Positions 34,465 to 43,236 are shown, counted from the first letter of the stretch. The stretch is DNA of 64,000 nt from Pseudomonas nunensis (GCF_024296925.1 NZ_CP101125.1:7183001-7247000); one strand, 5' to 3'. Notes: generated by a model not told the origin, from the letters alone. Program-made: numbers and translations.

Positions 34465-34591
34465 TGTGGGAGCGGGCTTGCTGTGGCGAGGGAGCTTGCT
34501 CCCGCTTGAGTGCGAAGCGCTCACAAGATTTTGGGCCTGCTTCGCAGTCCAGCGGGAGCAAGCTCCCTCGCCACAAAAGCTCGCTCCCACA
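34465..34591. repeat. Nested REP structure: one REP class interrupted by another
   Basis: The outer pair begins TGTGGGAGCGGGCTTGC and ends GCTCGCTCCCACA. Between them lies a complete inverted pair of the second class (TGTGGCGAGGGAGCTTGCTC ... GAGCAAGCTCCCTCGCCACA) with its own inner GCTTCGCAG/TGCGAAGC segment. The outer copies are truncated at the junctions. It lies between convergent radA and mapZ. Confidence 0.9.
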
Positions 34592-34610
34592 TTTGGTATG
34601 GCGCCAGTCT

Positions 34611-34979
34611 TCAAACTTCGATCAACGCCCCCAATTCGCGCTCCAGTTCCTCTGGATCGCCCAGGTTGAACTCAATCAACCGCCGCAGGCGCTCGATGGA
34701 TTCCAGGCTGATGTGTTTGCAGACAAATCCGAGCTGACCATGGTCATCGTGGGTCAACATCACGTCCATCTTGATCTCGACGTCGGCGTTCAGATGGATA
34801 TCCACCAGGAAATGCCAGTCCGAATTACCCAGCCAGGGCTCGGGTTTTTCGATCAGCAGGCCCTTGAGCGACAGATCGATCAGCTTCACCGGCCAGGTGG
34901 ATTCCCCCTGGCTCAGCTCGGTTCGGGCATCGAACGCAATACGTTTGAAGCGGCGGCGATCGGCAGGGTGGTCGCTCAT
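34611..34979 (-). CDS. mapZ: PilZ-domain c-di-GMP receptor, MapZ type
   Basis: A 122-residue single-domain PilZ protein. The c-di-GMP motifs are RRRFKR (RxxxR) near residue 8-13 and DLSLKG (D-x-S-x-x-G) near residue 35. Sequence and position next to radA correspond to P. aeruginosa PA4608 (MapZ), which when bound to c-di-GMP inhibits the chemotaxis methyltransferase CheR1. The same window also encodes a MorA-type c-di-GMP enzyme about 9 kb away. Confidence 0.93.
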   Translation of the reverse strand: MSDHPADRRRFKRIAFDARTELSQGESTWPVKLIDLSLKGLLIEKPEPWLGNSDWHFLVDIHLNADVEIKMDVMLTHDDHGQLGFVCKHISLESIERLRRLIEFNLGDPEELERELGALIEV

Positions 34980-35130
34980 GGCGCAATCCTCGTGAAGGTT
35001 GGCTGACTATAGACCTGCATCACCGAAGGCTGCCAGCACGGTAACGGCGCTCGACCAATGTCGGACTATGGTCTTTGGCGCCAGTAGAGCTAAACTCGAA
35101 CTGGCTGTCTTTCTTGTCCACCCTGGCTGG

Positions 35131-35153
35131 AATAATAAAATGAAAAATAATAA
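35131..35153 (+). promoter_or_regulatory. Hfq/Crc-type A-rich motifs flanking the cstA start
   Basis: AATAATAA at 35131-35138 and again at 35146-35153, on both sides of the ATG at 35140. Both fit the AANAANAA pattern through which Hfq with Crc blocks translation in Pseudomonas. The usual purine-rich Shine-Dalgarno sequence is weak here. Confidence 0.65.
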
Positions 35154-37206
35154 TAGCCTGCTACGCCATCTACCCTGGCTGCTGCTGGCAATCGTAGGAG
35201 CGTGCGCCCTGGGCGTAGTGGCATTGCGTCGAGGCGAGGCGATCAACGCCTTGTGGATTGTGGTCGCCGCCGTGGCCATTTATCTGGTTGCTTATCGTTA
35301 CTACAGTCTGTTCATCGCCAACAATGTGATGCAACTCGATCCACGCCGGGCCACCCCCGCCGTGCTCAACAACGATGGCCTGGACTACGTTCCGACCAAC
35401 AAACACATCCTTTTCGGTCACCACTTCGCAGCGATTGCTGGCGCAGGGCCTTTGGTCGGTCCGGTATTGGCGGCGCAGATGGGCTATCTGCCCGGCACGC
35501 TCTGGCTGATCGCTGGCGTGGTGCTGGCGGGTGCGGTGCAGGACTTTATGGTCCTGTTCATGTCCACCCGCCGCAATGGCCGCTCCCTGGGCGACATGGT
35601 CCGGGAAGAAATGGGCCGCATCCCGGGGACTATTGCGCTGTTCGGTTGCTTCCTGATCATGATCATCATCCTCGCGGTGCTGGCGCTGATCGTGGTGAAA
35701 GCCCTGGCCGAGAGTCCGTGGGGTATTTTCACGGTGATGGCGACCATCCCGATCGCGATGTTCATGGGCATTTACATGCGCTACATCCGTCCGGGTCGCA
35801 TCGGCGAAATCTCCGTGGTCGGCGTGTTGCTGCTGCTGGGCTCGATCTGGCTGGGCGGGCAGATTGCCGCCGATCCGGTGTGGGCCAAGGCGTTCAGCTT
35901 CACTGGCGTGCAGATTACCTGGATGCTGGTCGGCTATGGTTTCGTCGCCGCCTCGTTACCGGTGTGGCTGATCCTGGCGCCGCGTGACTACCTCTCCACC
36001 TTCCTGAAAATCGGCACCATCATCGCTCTGGCGATTGGCATTCTGGTGACCATGCCCGAGCTGAAAATGCCGGCATTGACCCAGTTCGTCGATGGCACCG
36101 GGCCGGTGTGGAAGGGCGGTCTGTTCCCGTTCCTGTTCATCACCATTGCCTGTGGCGCGGTGTCCGGTTTCCACGCGCTGATTTCTTCCGGCACGACGCC
36201 GAAGCTGCTGGATAACGAAGTCAATTCCCGCTACATCGGCTACGGCGCGATGTTGATGGAATCCTTCGTCGCGATCATGGCGATGGTTGCCGCTTCGGTG
36301 ATCGAGCCAGGCGTGTATTTCGCCATGAACAGTCCGGCGGCCGTGGTCGGCGGTGACGTGGTGGCTGTGGCGCAAACCGTCAGCAGTTGGGGTTTTGCAA
36401 TAACGCCGGAAGCGCTGCAAGCGGTGGCCCATGACATCGGTGAAACCACCATCCTGGCCCGTGCCGGTGGTGCACCGACGTTGGCGGTCGGTATCGCGCA
36501 GATCCTGCACAGCGTGCTGCCGGGTGAAAACACCATGGCGTTCTGGTACCACTTCGCGATCCTGTTTGAAGCACTGTTTATCCTGACGGCGGTGGACGCC
36601 GGTACTCGTGCCGGACGCTTCATGCTCCAGGATTTGCTTGGTTCTTTCGTGCCGTCGCTGAAACGCACGGAATCCTGGACTGCCAACCTGATTGCCACCG
36701 CCGGTTGTGTGGCGATGTGGGGCTGGTTGCTGTACCAAGGCGTGATCGACCCATTGGGCGGGATCAACACCTTGTGGCCGCTGTTCGGCATCTCCAACCA
36801 GATGCTCGCCGGCATCGCGCTGATGCTTGCCACCGTCGTACTGATCAAAATGAAACGCCAACGCTATATCTGGGTGACCCTGATGCCAGCGGCGTGGTTG
36901 TTGATCTGCACCACCACTGCCGGCTTCATCAAGCTGTTCGACGCCAACCCGGCGATCGGCTTCCTGTCGCTGGCGAAAAAATACAGCGATGCCCTGGCCA
37001 ACGGCCAGATCCTCGCCCCGGCCAAGGACATTACGCAAATGCAGCACGTAATCTTCAACGCCTACACCAACGCAACGCTGACGGCGCTGTTCCTGTTCGT
37101 GGTATTCAGCATCCTGTTCTATGCGCTCAAGGTCGGTATTTCGGCCTGGGGTACAAAAGAACGCACGGATAAAGAAGCACCCTTCCAGGCTGTACCGGAC
37201 GCGTGA
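35140..37206 (+). CDS. cstA: CstA/BtsT family transporter (probable pyruvate or peptide uptake)
   Basis: A 688-residue, many-helix membrane protein of the carbon-starvation family: LWIVVAAVAIYLVAYRYYS in an early helix, GHHFAAIAGAGPLVGPVLAA (family hallmark) and SGTTPKLLDNEVNSRYIGYG. The next genes are a YbdD/YjiX protein and a YjiA-type GTPase, the same order as btsT-yjiX-yjiA in E. coli, where BtsT is a pyruvate:proton symporter, so pyruvate uptake is as likely as peptide uptake. The ATG at 35140 is chosen because the family N terminus begins there. Two A-rich Hfq/Crc motifs flank it. Confidence 0.93.
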   Translation: MKNNNSLLRHLPWLLLAIVGACALGVVALRRGEAINALWIVVAAVAIYLVAYRYYSLFIANNVMQLDPRRATPAVLNNDGLDYVPTNKHILFGHHFAAIAGAGPLVGPVLAAQMGYLPGTLWLIAGVVLAGAVQDFMVLFMSTRRNGRSLGDMVREEMGRIPGTIALFGCFLIMIIILAVLALIVVKALAESPWGIFTVMATIPIAMFMGIYMRYIRPGRIGEISVVGVLLLLGSIWLGGQIAADPVWAKAFSFTGVQITWMLVGYGFVAASLPVWLILAPRDYLSTFLKIGTIIALAIGILVTMPELKMPALTQFVDGTGPVWKGGLFPFLFITIACGAVSGFHALISSGTTPKLLDNEVNSRYIGYGAMLMESFVAIMAMVAASVIEPGVYFAMNSPAAVVGGDVVAVAQTVSSWGFAITPEALQAVAHDIGETTILARAGGAPTLAVGIAQILHSVLPGENTMAFWYHFAILFEALFILTAVDAGTRAGRFMLQDLLGSFVPSLKRTESWTANLIATAGCVAMWGWLLYQGVIDPLGGINTLWPLFGISNQMLAGIALMLATVVLIKMKRQRYIWVTLMPAAWLLICTTTAGFIKLFDANPAIGFLSLAKKYSDALANGQILAPAKDITQMQHVIFNAYTNATLTALFLFVVFSILFYALKVGISAWGTKERTDKEAPFQAVPDA

Positions 37207-37221
37207 TCGAGGATTGCAACG

Positions 37222-37419
37222 ATGTTCAATGACCTGAGTCGCCTCGGTAAATACCTCGGTCAGGCCGCGCGCCTGATGGTCGGCATGCCCGACTACGACA
37301 ACTACGTCGAGCATATGCAAAACAAACACCCGGACAAACCGGTGATGAGCTACGAGATGTTCTTCCGCGAACGTCAGGAAGCGCGTTACGGTGGCAAGGG
37401 TGGGCCGAAGTGTTGTTAA
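37222..37419 (+). CDS. yjiX: YbdD/YjiX family protein
   Basis: A 65-residue soluble protein of the YbdD/YjiX (DUF466) family: [20 protein letters not shown] and [17 protein letters not shown] are the family pattern, ending in a Cys pair. Members always accompany CstA-type transporters and are thought to be needed for their function. It lies 15 bases after cstA with AGGATTG before the ATG, so it is in the same operon. Confidence 0.94.
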   Translation: MFNDLSRLGKYLGQAARLMVGMPDYDNYVEHMQNKHPDKPVMSYEMFFRERQEARYGGKGGPKCC

Positions 37420-37448
37420 ACCGATAGCCCGGTAGATGCAAATCCCCC

Positions 37449-37538
37449 TGTGGGAGCGGGCTTGCTCGCGAAGGCGGTGTATCAGTTGGATTTGATGTTG
37501 ACTGACACACCGCCTTCGCGAGCAAGCCCGCTCCCACA
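37449..37538. repeat. REP inverted pair
   Basis: TGTGGGAGCGGGCTTGCTCG with GCGAAGGCGGTGTATCAGT facing its reverse complement. It separates yjiX from the GTPase gene inside a presumed operon. Confidence 0.96.
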
Positions 37539-37582
37539 TTTGTTTTGTGTTGTTTTTTAATTTTGCGAACAGGAGATTCCAG

Positions 37583-38554
37583 TTGTCCTCTCCCATCCCG
37601 GTAACGATCCTCAGCGGCTTCCTCGGCGCGGGTAAAACCACGCTGTTGCGCTACCTGCTCAAAGCCGAGCACGGCCTGAAAATCGCCGTGATCGAAAACG
37701 AATTCAGTGACGCCGGCATCGACACCCAACTGTTGGGCGAAGAGCCGGTGCAAGTGATGACGCTGTCCAATGGCTGCGTCTGCTGCACCATTCACACCGA
37801 CCTGACCAAGGCCCTGTACCTGCTGCTCGAACGCCTGGACAGCGGTGAAATCGCCTTCGATCGCCTGGTGATCGAGTGCACCGGCCTGGCCGATCCGGCC
37901 CCGGTGGCGCAAACCTTCTTCATCGATGAAGAACTGCGCGAGCGCTACATTCTCGACGGCATCATCACCCTGGTGGACGCCGCCCACGCCGAGACGCACC
38001 TGACCCAGACCATCGCCCAGGCGCAAATCGGTTTTGCCGATCGATTGCTGGTGAGCAAACGGGATCTGGTGGACGAGCCAACCTTCACCGCCCTCAGCGA
38101 GCGGCTGACCCGCATCAATCGTCGTGCGCCGATTCGCGTGGTCGAGCACGGCAAGATCGACCTGGCGGAACTGCTCGATGTGCGCGGTTTCAACCTCAAC
38201 GCTGACCTCGGCGGTGGCGTGAGTCTGCGACCGGTGAGCAAAGCGCCGTCCATCGACCGCATCTCCAGCTTTGTGCTGCGCACCGACAAACCGCTGGATC
38301 TCGACAAGCTCAGCGAGTTCATGAACGAACTGCTGGAAGACCATGGCAAGCAATTGCTGCGCTACAAAGGCGTGTTGAGCATCGTCGGCGAGCCACGGCG
38401 CATGGTGTTTCAAGGCGTGTTGAAGTTGTACGGCTTCGATTGGGACACCGAATGGGCCGAGGGTGAGGCACGGGAAAGTGTGATTGTGTTTATTGCCGAT
38501 GATTTGCCGGAAGAGAAGATTCGGGCGGGGTTTGAGCGAGTGGCGGCGGATTGA
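37583..38554 (+). CDS. yjiA: COG0523-family GTPase (YjiA-like)
   Basis: A 323-residue P-loop GTPase of the CobW/YjiA group: Walker A LSGFLGAGKTTLL, the metal-binding CxCC motif in SNGCVCCTIHTDL, IECTGLADPAP and the SKRD guanine-specificity loop, then a C-terminal CobW domain. The role is probably metal handling or maturation linked to the transporter operon, as in E. coli btsT-yjiX-yjiA. A TTG start at 37583 is chosen: AGGAGA lies 7 bases before it, and the frame upstream runs into the REP. Confidence 0.92.
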   Translation: MSSPIPVTILSGFLGAGKTTLLRYLLKAEHGLKIAVIENEFSDAGIDTQLLGEEPVQVMTLSNGCVCCTIHTDLTKALYLLLERLDSGEIAFDRLVIECTGLADPAPVAQTFFIDEELRERYILDGIITLVDAAHAETHLTQTIAQAQIGFADRLLVSKRDLVDEPTFTALSERLTRINRRAPIRVVEHGKIDLAELLDVRGFNLNADLGGGVSLRPVSKAPSIDRISSFVLRTDKPLDLDKLSEFMNELLEDHGKQLLRYKGVLSIVGEPRRMVFQGVLKLYGFDWDTEWAEGEARESVIVFIADDLPEEKIRAGFERVAAD

Positions 38555-38580
38555 AATTGTCAGTTTGTCTGTGATGACGC

Positions 38581-38648
38581 CTTCGCGGGCAAGCCTCGCT
38601 CCTACAAGGGTGGCGACATACCTGTAGGAGCGAGGCTTGCCCGCGAAG
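38581..38648. repeat. REP inverted pair
   Basis: CTTCGCGGGCAAGCCTCGCT and its facing reverse complement, same class as at 3179. It lies between the convergent yjiA and GntR genes. Confidence 0.95.
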
Positions 38649-38653
38649 ACAAT

Positions 38654-39343
38654 CTAACCAGCAACACGACTCTGACTGAGTGTCGGTCCAGCGTTCAACA
38701 ACATCCCCTCCAGATAATCCAGATGCCGGCTCAGCAGTTCCACCGCCGTCACCGCATCCCGACGCTCCACAGCCTCCAGAATCCCCAGATGAACCTGCCA
38801 CACGCAATAGTCTTGCGCCTGTGCATCAAACTGCGCAATCGCCAAGGACGTCAGTGGCACCAGGCTGCAGAGAAAATGCGCCAACGGTGCGTTCCCGGCC
38901 ATTTCCGCCAAGCGCAAATGAAACTCCCCGGATAACCGAATCGCCGGACCGCGTGCGGTGCAGTGGCGCTCGCTGTCGATCAAGGCCCGCAATGATTTCA
39001 GATCTTGTGGACGGGATTGCTGACAGGCCAGTCGCACCAGCGTGATCTCGGTTAGCCGCCGGGCATGCAGCATTTGCCGGGTCTGCTCGTGATCCAGCGA
39101 CGCGACGCGCGGACGATGGTTGGTGCGAAGGACGATGATCTGCTGATGCGACAGTCGCGTCAGTACGCCGCGAACGTCACTGCGACGGGCACTGAACATC
39201 TGCGCCAGGCTTTCTTCGGTAAAGCGACTGGCTGTATCGATGCGCAGTTCGAGAATCGCGTCGAAGATCTGTGAGTAGAGATCATCCGCCCGCCGGGGGA
39301 AGGGCAGGGCAGTGAGGGTTTGCGCTGAGGCGAAGCTGTTCAT
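38654..39343 (-). CDS. GntR family regulator (FCD type)
   Basis: A 229-residue GntR regulator: winged helix (DLYSQIFDAILELRIDTASRF, EESLAQMFSARRSDVRGVL) followed by an all-helical FCD domain with the metal/ligand-binding acid and His residues (FHLRLAEMAGN). It starts 24 bases after another GntR gene on the same strand and is the last gene of the dctA unit. Effector and targets are unknown. Confidence 0.92.
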   Translation of the reverse strand: MNSFASAQTLTALPFPRRADDLYSQIFDAILELRIDTASRFTEESLAQMFSARRSDVRGVLTRLSHQQIIVLRTNHRPRVASLDHEQTRQMLHARRLTEITLVRLACQQSRPQDLKSLRALIDSERHCTARGPAIRLSGEFHLRLAEMAGNAPLAHFLCSLVPLTSLAIAQFDAQAQDYCVWQVHLGILEAVERRDAVTAVELLSRHLDYLEGMLLNAGPTLSQSRVAG

Positions 39344-39367
39344 GGCCTGTCTCCAGTTCGGATTGTT

Positions 39368-40126
39368 TCAACTGCCGAGGTTGTCGTCCGGAATGTTCAG
39401 TTCGATGCCCATGCGCTGGCCTTCACGAAGGATGTGCCGACGCATTTCGGCGCTGGCCTGGGCGCTGTTCTTGCTGCGGATCGCACGGACCACGGCTTCG
39501 TTTTCCTCCAGGCGTTCGGCCAGATGCTCCGGCGAATTGCGCAGTACTTCGGCGCTTTGCTTGAGGGCGTTGCTGGTCTGTTGCACCACGCTCTGGAAGA
39601 TCGGGTTCGAGGTCAGGGTGAACAGTTCTTCGTGGAACGCGATGTAGGCGTTGACCCCGGCTTCGGCGTCGTTGGCTTCCAGCGCTTCGCGCATGTCCAT
39701 CAGGGTCAGGCGCAGTTGCCCGACTTCCTTACTGCTGATCGACTGGGCGACGAGGCCTACGATGAACGGCTCAAGGGTGTAGCGCAGTTGCAGCACGTCT
39801 TCCAGGCTGGCGCCGGCGACCGCGCTGTCGTGGTGTTGGCTGTCGCTGAGGTTGGCTTCCAGCACCACCACGCCTTTGCCCGGCATCGAGCGCACCAGCC
39901 CTAGGGTTTCCAGCACGATCACCGCTTCGCGCAGGCTCGGGCGGCTGATGCCCAGTTGTTCGGCCAGTTCACGCTGGCCCGGCAGCATGTCGCCGGAGCG
40001 CCACTGACCCCGGGCCAGCGCGGCCCGAAGTTTTTCTACGACTGAATTGACGACCGTTGAAGTGGTAATCACTGTTGGCTCCATGGGTAATGGCTGGGGA
40101 GCCTGCCCCGAGGCAGACTCCCGCAT
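39368..40126 (-). CDS. FadR-type GntR regulator, probable regulator of dctA
   Basis: A 252-residue FadR/LldR-like regulator: helix-turn-helix GDMLPGQRELAEQLGISRPS then LREAVIVLETLGLVR, and a FCD domain (RYTLEPFIVGLVAQ, FHEELFTLTSNPIF). AGGA lies before the ATG at 40126; an alternative ATG at 40084 gives a start closer to the domain. It begins three bases after the dctA stop, so it is in the dctA transcript. Two GGTCTTACC sites upstream of dctA match the FadR/PdhR/LldR type operator core TGGTCTTACCA. Confidence 0.92.
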   Translation of the reverse strand: MRESASGQAPQPLPMEPTVITTSTVVNSVVEKLRAALARGQWRSGDMLPGQRELAEQLGISRPSLREAVIVLETLGLVRSMPGKGVVVLEANLSDSQHHDSAVAGASLEDVLQLRYTLEPFIVGLVAQSISSKEVGQLRLTLMDMREALEANDAEAGVNAYIAFHEELFTLTSNPIFQSVVQQTSNALKQSAEVLRNSPEHLAERLEENEAVVRAIRSKNSAQASAEMRRHILREGQRMGIELNIPDDNLGS

Positions 40127-40129
40127 GAT

Positions 40130-41444
40130 TCAAAATTCCTGTTGATGCGCCGGCGCGACCGGTTTTCTCGGCTGGAAGGTATAGCCCTGCTGCCCGGAAA
40201 GCACCTTGTTTGCGCGCTGGATATCGATGTCTTTTTCCCACCGGGCAATGGCCACGGTGGCGACGCAGTTGCCGATCAGGTTGGTCAGCGCACGGCCGAT
40301 GCCCATGAACCAGTCCACCGCCAGTACCAGCACCAGGCCGACTACTGGAATTGCCGGGATCGCCGTGAGGGTTGCCGCCAGAATCACCAGCGCCGAGCCG
40401 GGGATGCCGTGGGCCCCTTTGGAGGTGATCAGCGACACCAGCAGAATCGTCAGCAGGTCGGTCATGGCCAGCGGCGTGCCGGTGGCGTTGGCGATGAAGA
40501 CGATGGCCAGGGTCAGGTAGATCGAGAAACCGTCGAGGTTGAACGAGTACCCGGTTGGAATCACCAGCCCGACCGTCGAACTGCCGATGCCCAGGTGCTC
40601 AAGCTTGCGCATGATCTGTGGCAGCACGGCGTCGGATGAGGCGGTGCCCATGACAATCAGCAGCTTCTTCACGCAGGTACTTGAGCAACGGCCACATACG
40701 CAGGCCGGATAGGCGCATCACCAGGCCGAGGATCAGCGACACGAACGCGGCGCAGGTCAGGTAGAACAGGCCCACCAGACTGCCCAGGTGTTGCAGGGAA
40801 TCCAGGCCATATTTGCTGGTGGTGAAAGCGATGGCGCCGAACACGCCAATCGGCGCCAGGCGCACGATCATGCCCATGATGCGGAAAATCACGTGGCTGA
40901 GTTCGTTGATCAATCGGGAAATGCCCGAGGCCGCTTCACCCACCAGATTCAACGCGCTGCCAAACAGTACTGAGAACAACAGCACCTGCAGGATGTTGTT
41001 GTCCGCGAACGCGCCGATCACCGACGTCGGAATCAGGTCCATCAGGAACTGCGTAGTGGTGTGCATGTGCTGGCCGCGCTGGGCGATGTCGCCTATATCG
41101 GCCGTGGAGAGCTGCTCCAGATGAATGTTCGCGCCGCTGCCGATACCGGTGCTGAAGGCGAACACCAGGCCGATCACCAGAGCGATGGTGGTCAACACTT
41201 CGAAGTAGATCACCGACTTGAGGCCGATGCGCCCGACCTTCTTCAAGTCACCGGCGCCGCTGATGCCGCTGACCACTACGCAGAACACGATGAGGCCGAT
41301 GAGCATCTTTATCAGTTTGATGAAACCGTCGCCCAGGGGTTTGAGCTGTGCGGAGTATTCGGGAAGGGTCAGCCCGCAGACGATGCCGAGCACCAGTCCG
41401 AGAACCACTTGGAGGAAGATTGAACGCGAGCACCATCTGAGCAT
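40130..41444 (-). pseudogene. dctA: C4-dicarboxylate transporter gene with a one-base frameshift
   Basis: Two adjacent frames together give a full DctA-type (DAACS) symporter of about 437 residues. The first part runs from the ATG at 41444 (FLQVVLGLVLGIVCGLTLPE...) to LLKYLREE, the second from there (LLIVMGTASSDAVLPQIMRK...) to 40130, with the usual SFNLDGFSIYLTLA substrate region. At plus-strand 40664-40670 the coding strand reads GAAGAAG where GAAGAG would keep the frame, so one base is extra. Without it the protein is intact. It is either a recent inactivating mutation or a sequencing error. Two regulator genes follow in the same transcript. Confidence 0.88.
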
Positions 41445-41513
41445 GGGAGGAATCCTGGTCGGTGTCCTGGCTGCCGTGCGCTTGAACGCATCAGATTCAG
41501 GACTTAATTATTG

Positions 41514-41524
41514 TGGTCTTACCG
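41514..41524. promoter_or_regulatory. FadR-type operator candidate 1 upstream of dctA
   Basis: TGGTCTTACCG, 70 bases before the dctA ATG; core GGTCTTACC with one mismatch to the symmetrical TGGTCTTACCA. Confidence 0.6.
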
Positions 41525-41598
41525 GTATGTCCAGTGCAGGCGCAGTCTAGGCGCTGTTTTTGGCGAATCGCAAGTGAAAAATGTACGATTGGCTTGAC

Positions 41599-41609
41599 CG
41601 GTCTTACCA
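41599..41609. promoter_or_regulatory. FadR-type operator candidate 2 upstream of dctA
   Basis: CGGTCTTACCA, 85 bases further upstream than candidate 1 and with the same core in the same orientation (about eight helical turns between them). Confidence 0.6.
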
Positions 41610-41665
41610 GTTGGGCGCAATGCCCCGACCTTGAGCCTTTTCCCGGTTTGAAAAAAATCCAGGCG

Positions 41666-41698
41666 AAAAAAAACCGGCCATCACTGACCGGTTTTTTT
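41666..41698 (-). terminator. Intrinsic terminator of glyA
   Basis: AAAAAAAACCGG-CCATCACTGA-CCGGTTTTTTT; on the minus strand it follows the glyA stop with a T-run. Confidence 0.92.
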
Positions 41699-41720
41699 AT
41701 CGCTGCGATTTAGCGGTGCA

Positions 41721-42974
41721 TCAAGCGCCGTATACCGGCAGTTTCTTGCAGATGGCCTTGACCTTCTCACGAACGGCGTCGATCACCGCTTCGTTGTTCA
41801 GGTCAGCCAGGATGTCGCAGATCCAGCCGGCCAGCTCTTTGCACTCGGCTTCCTTGAAGCCACGAGTGGTCACGGCCGGGGTGCCGAAGCGCAGACCGGA
41901 GGTCACGAACGGGGAGCGTGGATCGTTTGGCACGGAGTTCTTGTTCACGGTGATGAAAGCCTTGCCCAGAGCGGCGTCGGCGTCTTTACCGGAGATTTCC
42001 TGCTTGATCAGCGACAGCAGGAACAGGTGGTTTTCAGTACCGCCGGACACCACGTCGAAACCGCGCTCGATGAACACACCGGCCATGGCCTTGGCGTTCT
42101 TCACCACTTGTTGCTGGTAAGTCTTGAACTCAGGCTGCAGCGCTTCTTTGAAGCAGATCGCCTTGGCAGCGATCACGTGCTCCAGTGGGCCACCCTGGGC
42201 GCCCGGGAATACGGCGGAGTTCAGCTTCTTCTCGATGTCGGCGTTGGCGCGAGCCAGGATCAGGCCGCCACGTGGACCGCGCAGGGTCTTGTGCGTGGTG
42301 GTGGTCACGACGTCAGCGAAAGGCACCGGGTTCGGGTAGACGCCAGCGGCGACCAGACCGGCCACGTGGGCCATGTCGACGAACAGGTAAGCACCGACTT
42401 TGTCAGCGATTTCGCGGAAACGCGGGAAGTCGAGGATCTGCGAGTAGGCAGAGAAACCGGCCACGATCATTTTCGGCTTGTGCTCGACCGCCAGGCGCTC
42501 GACTTCGTCGTAGTCGATCAGGCCGTTGGCATCGATACCGTATTGAACGGCGTTGTACAGCTTGCCGGAGGACGAAACGCTGGCGCCGTGGGTCAGGTGA
42601 CCGCCGTGGGCCAGGCTCATGCCCAGGATGGTGTCGCCCGCTTGCAGCAGGGCCAGGTAAACGGCGCTGTTGGCTTGGGAACCGGCGTGCGGCTGAACGT
42701 TGGCGTAATCGGCGCCGAACAGTTCCTTGGCGCGGTCGATGGCCAGTTGCTCAACCACGTCGACGAACTCGCAACCACCGTAGTAGCGCTTGCCCGGGTA
42801 GCCTTCGGCGTACTTGTTGGTCAGTACCGAGCCTTGAGCTTCCATCACCGCAGGGCTGGTGTAGTTTTCCGAAGCGATCAGCTCAATGTGTTCTTCCTGG
42901 CGCTGAGCTTCTTGCTCCATGGCGGCAAAGAGATCGGCGTCGTACTTGGCAATAGTCAAATCACGGCTGAACAT
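41721..42974 (-). CDS. glyA: Serine hydroxymethyltransferase
   Basis: A 417-residue PLP enzyme that interconverts serine and glycine with tetrahydrofolate. [19 protein letters not shown] is the N-terminal cofactor region and [14 protein letters not shown] carries the Lys that binds PLP. The length is that of E. coli GlyA. The ATG at 42974 gives the standard start [12 protein letters not shown]; an ATG four codons earlier is also in frame. A small palindrome AACCCAACGGGTT at 43015-43027 overlaps a possible -10 (TAGAAT) and could be an operator. Its terminator is at 41666. Confidence 0.97.
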   Translation of the reverse strand: MFSRDLTIAKYDADLFAAMEQEAQRQEEHIELIASENYTSPAVMEAQGSVLTNKYAEGYPGKRYYGGCEFVDVVEQLAIDRAKELFGADYANVQPHAGSQANSAVYLALLQAGDTILGMSLAHGGHLTHGASVSSSGKLYNAVQYGIDANGLIDYDEVERLAVEHKPKMIVAGFSAYSQILDFPRFREIADKVGAYLFVDMAHVAGLVAAGVYPNPVPFADVVTTTTHKTLRGPRGGLILARANADIEKKLNSAVFPGAQGGPLEHVIAAKAICFKEALQPEFKTYQQQVVKNAKAMAGVFIERGFDVVSGGTENHLFLLSLIKQEISGKDADAALGKAFITVNKNSVPNDPRSPFVTSGLRFGTPAVTTRGFKEAECKELAGWICDILADLNNEAVIDAVREKVKAICKKLPVYGA

Positions 42975-43103
42975 GGCGGTCCTCAAGGATCGGGGCAGAA
43001 AAGGGGGGCATTCTAACCCAACGGGTTTTAGATGGCATATGAAAGGACATCATGTCGCAGACAAGTGGGCTTCATGAGGGGATCAGCGGTGATCGTGCCG
43101 GCC

Positions 43104-43224
43104 TGTGGCGAGGGGGCTTGCCCCCGTTGGGTCGCGAAGCGGCCCCCCGGCATTTCCCCAGTCAATTGTGCAAACAGATTTTGCGACTGCTTCGCAGCCG
43201 AACGGGGCAAGCCCCCTCGCCACA
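43104..43224. repeat. REP inverted pair (GTGGCGAGGGGGCTTG class)
   Basis: TGTGGCGAGGGGGCTTGCCC through TCGCGAAGCGGCC facing CTGCTTCGCAG and GGGCAAGCCCCCTCGCCACA. It lies between glyA and morA on the same strand. Confidence 0.94.
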
Positions 43225-43236
43225 AAACCCGCTCAA

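Noticed and set aside
35956..37641. Open frame of 561 codons on the minus strand covering part of cstA, yjiX and a REP
   Set aside because: It runs through several real genes and a REP element; composition is that of a shadow frame.
40599..40672. Programmed frameshifting in dctA
   Set aside because: The site GAAGAAG has no slippery heptamer or downstream pseudoknot that I can see, and DctA is normally encoded in one frame; mutation or sequence error is simpler.
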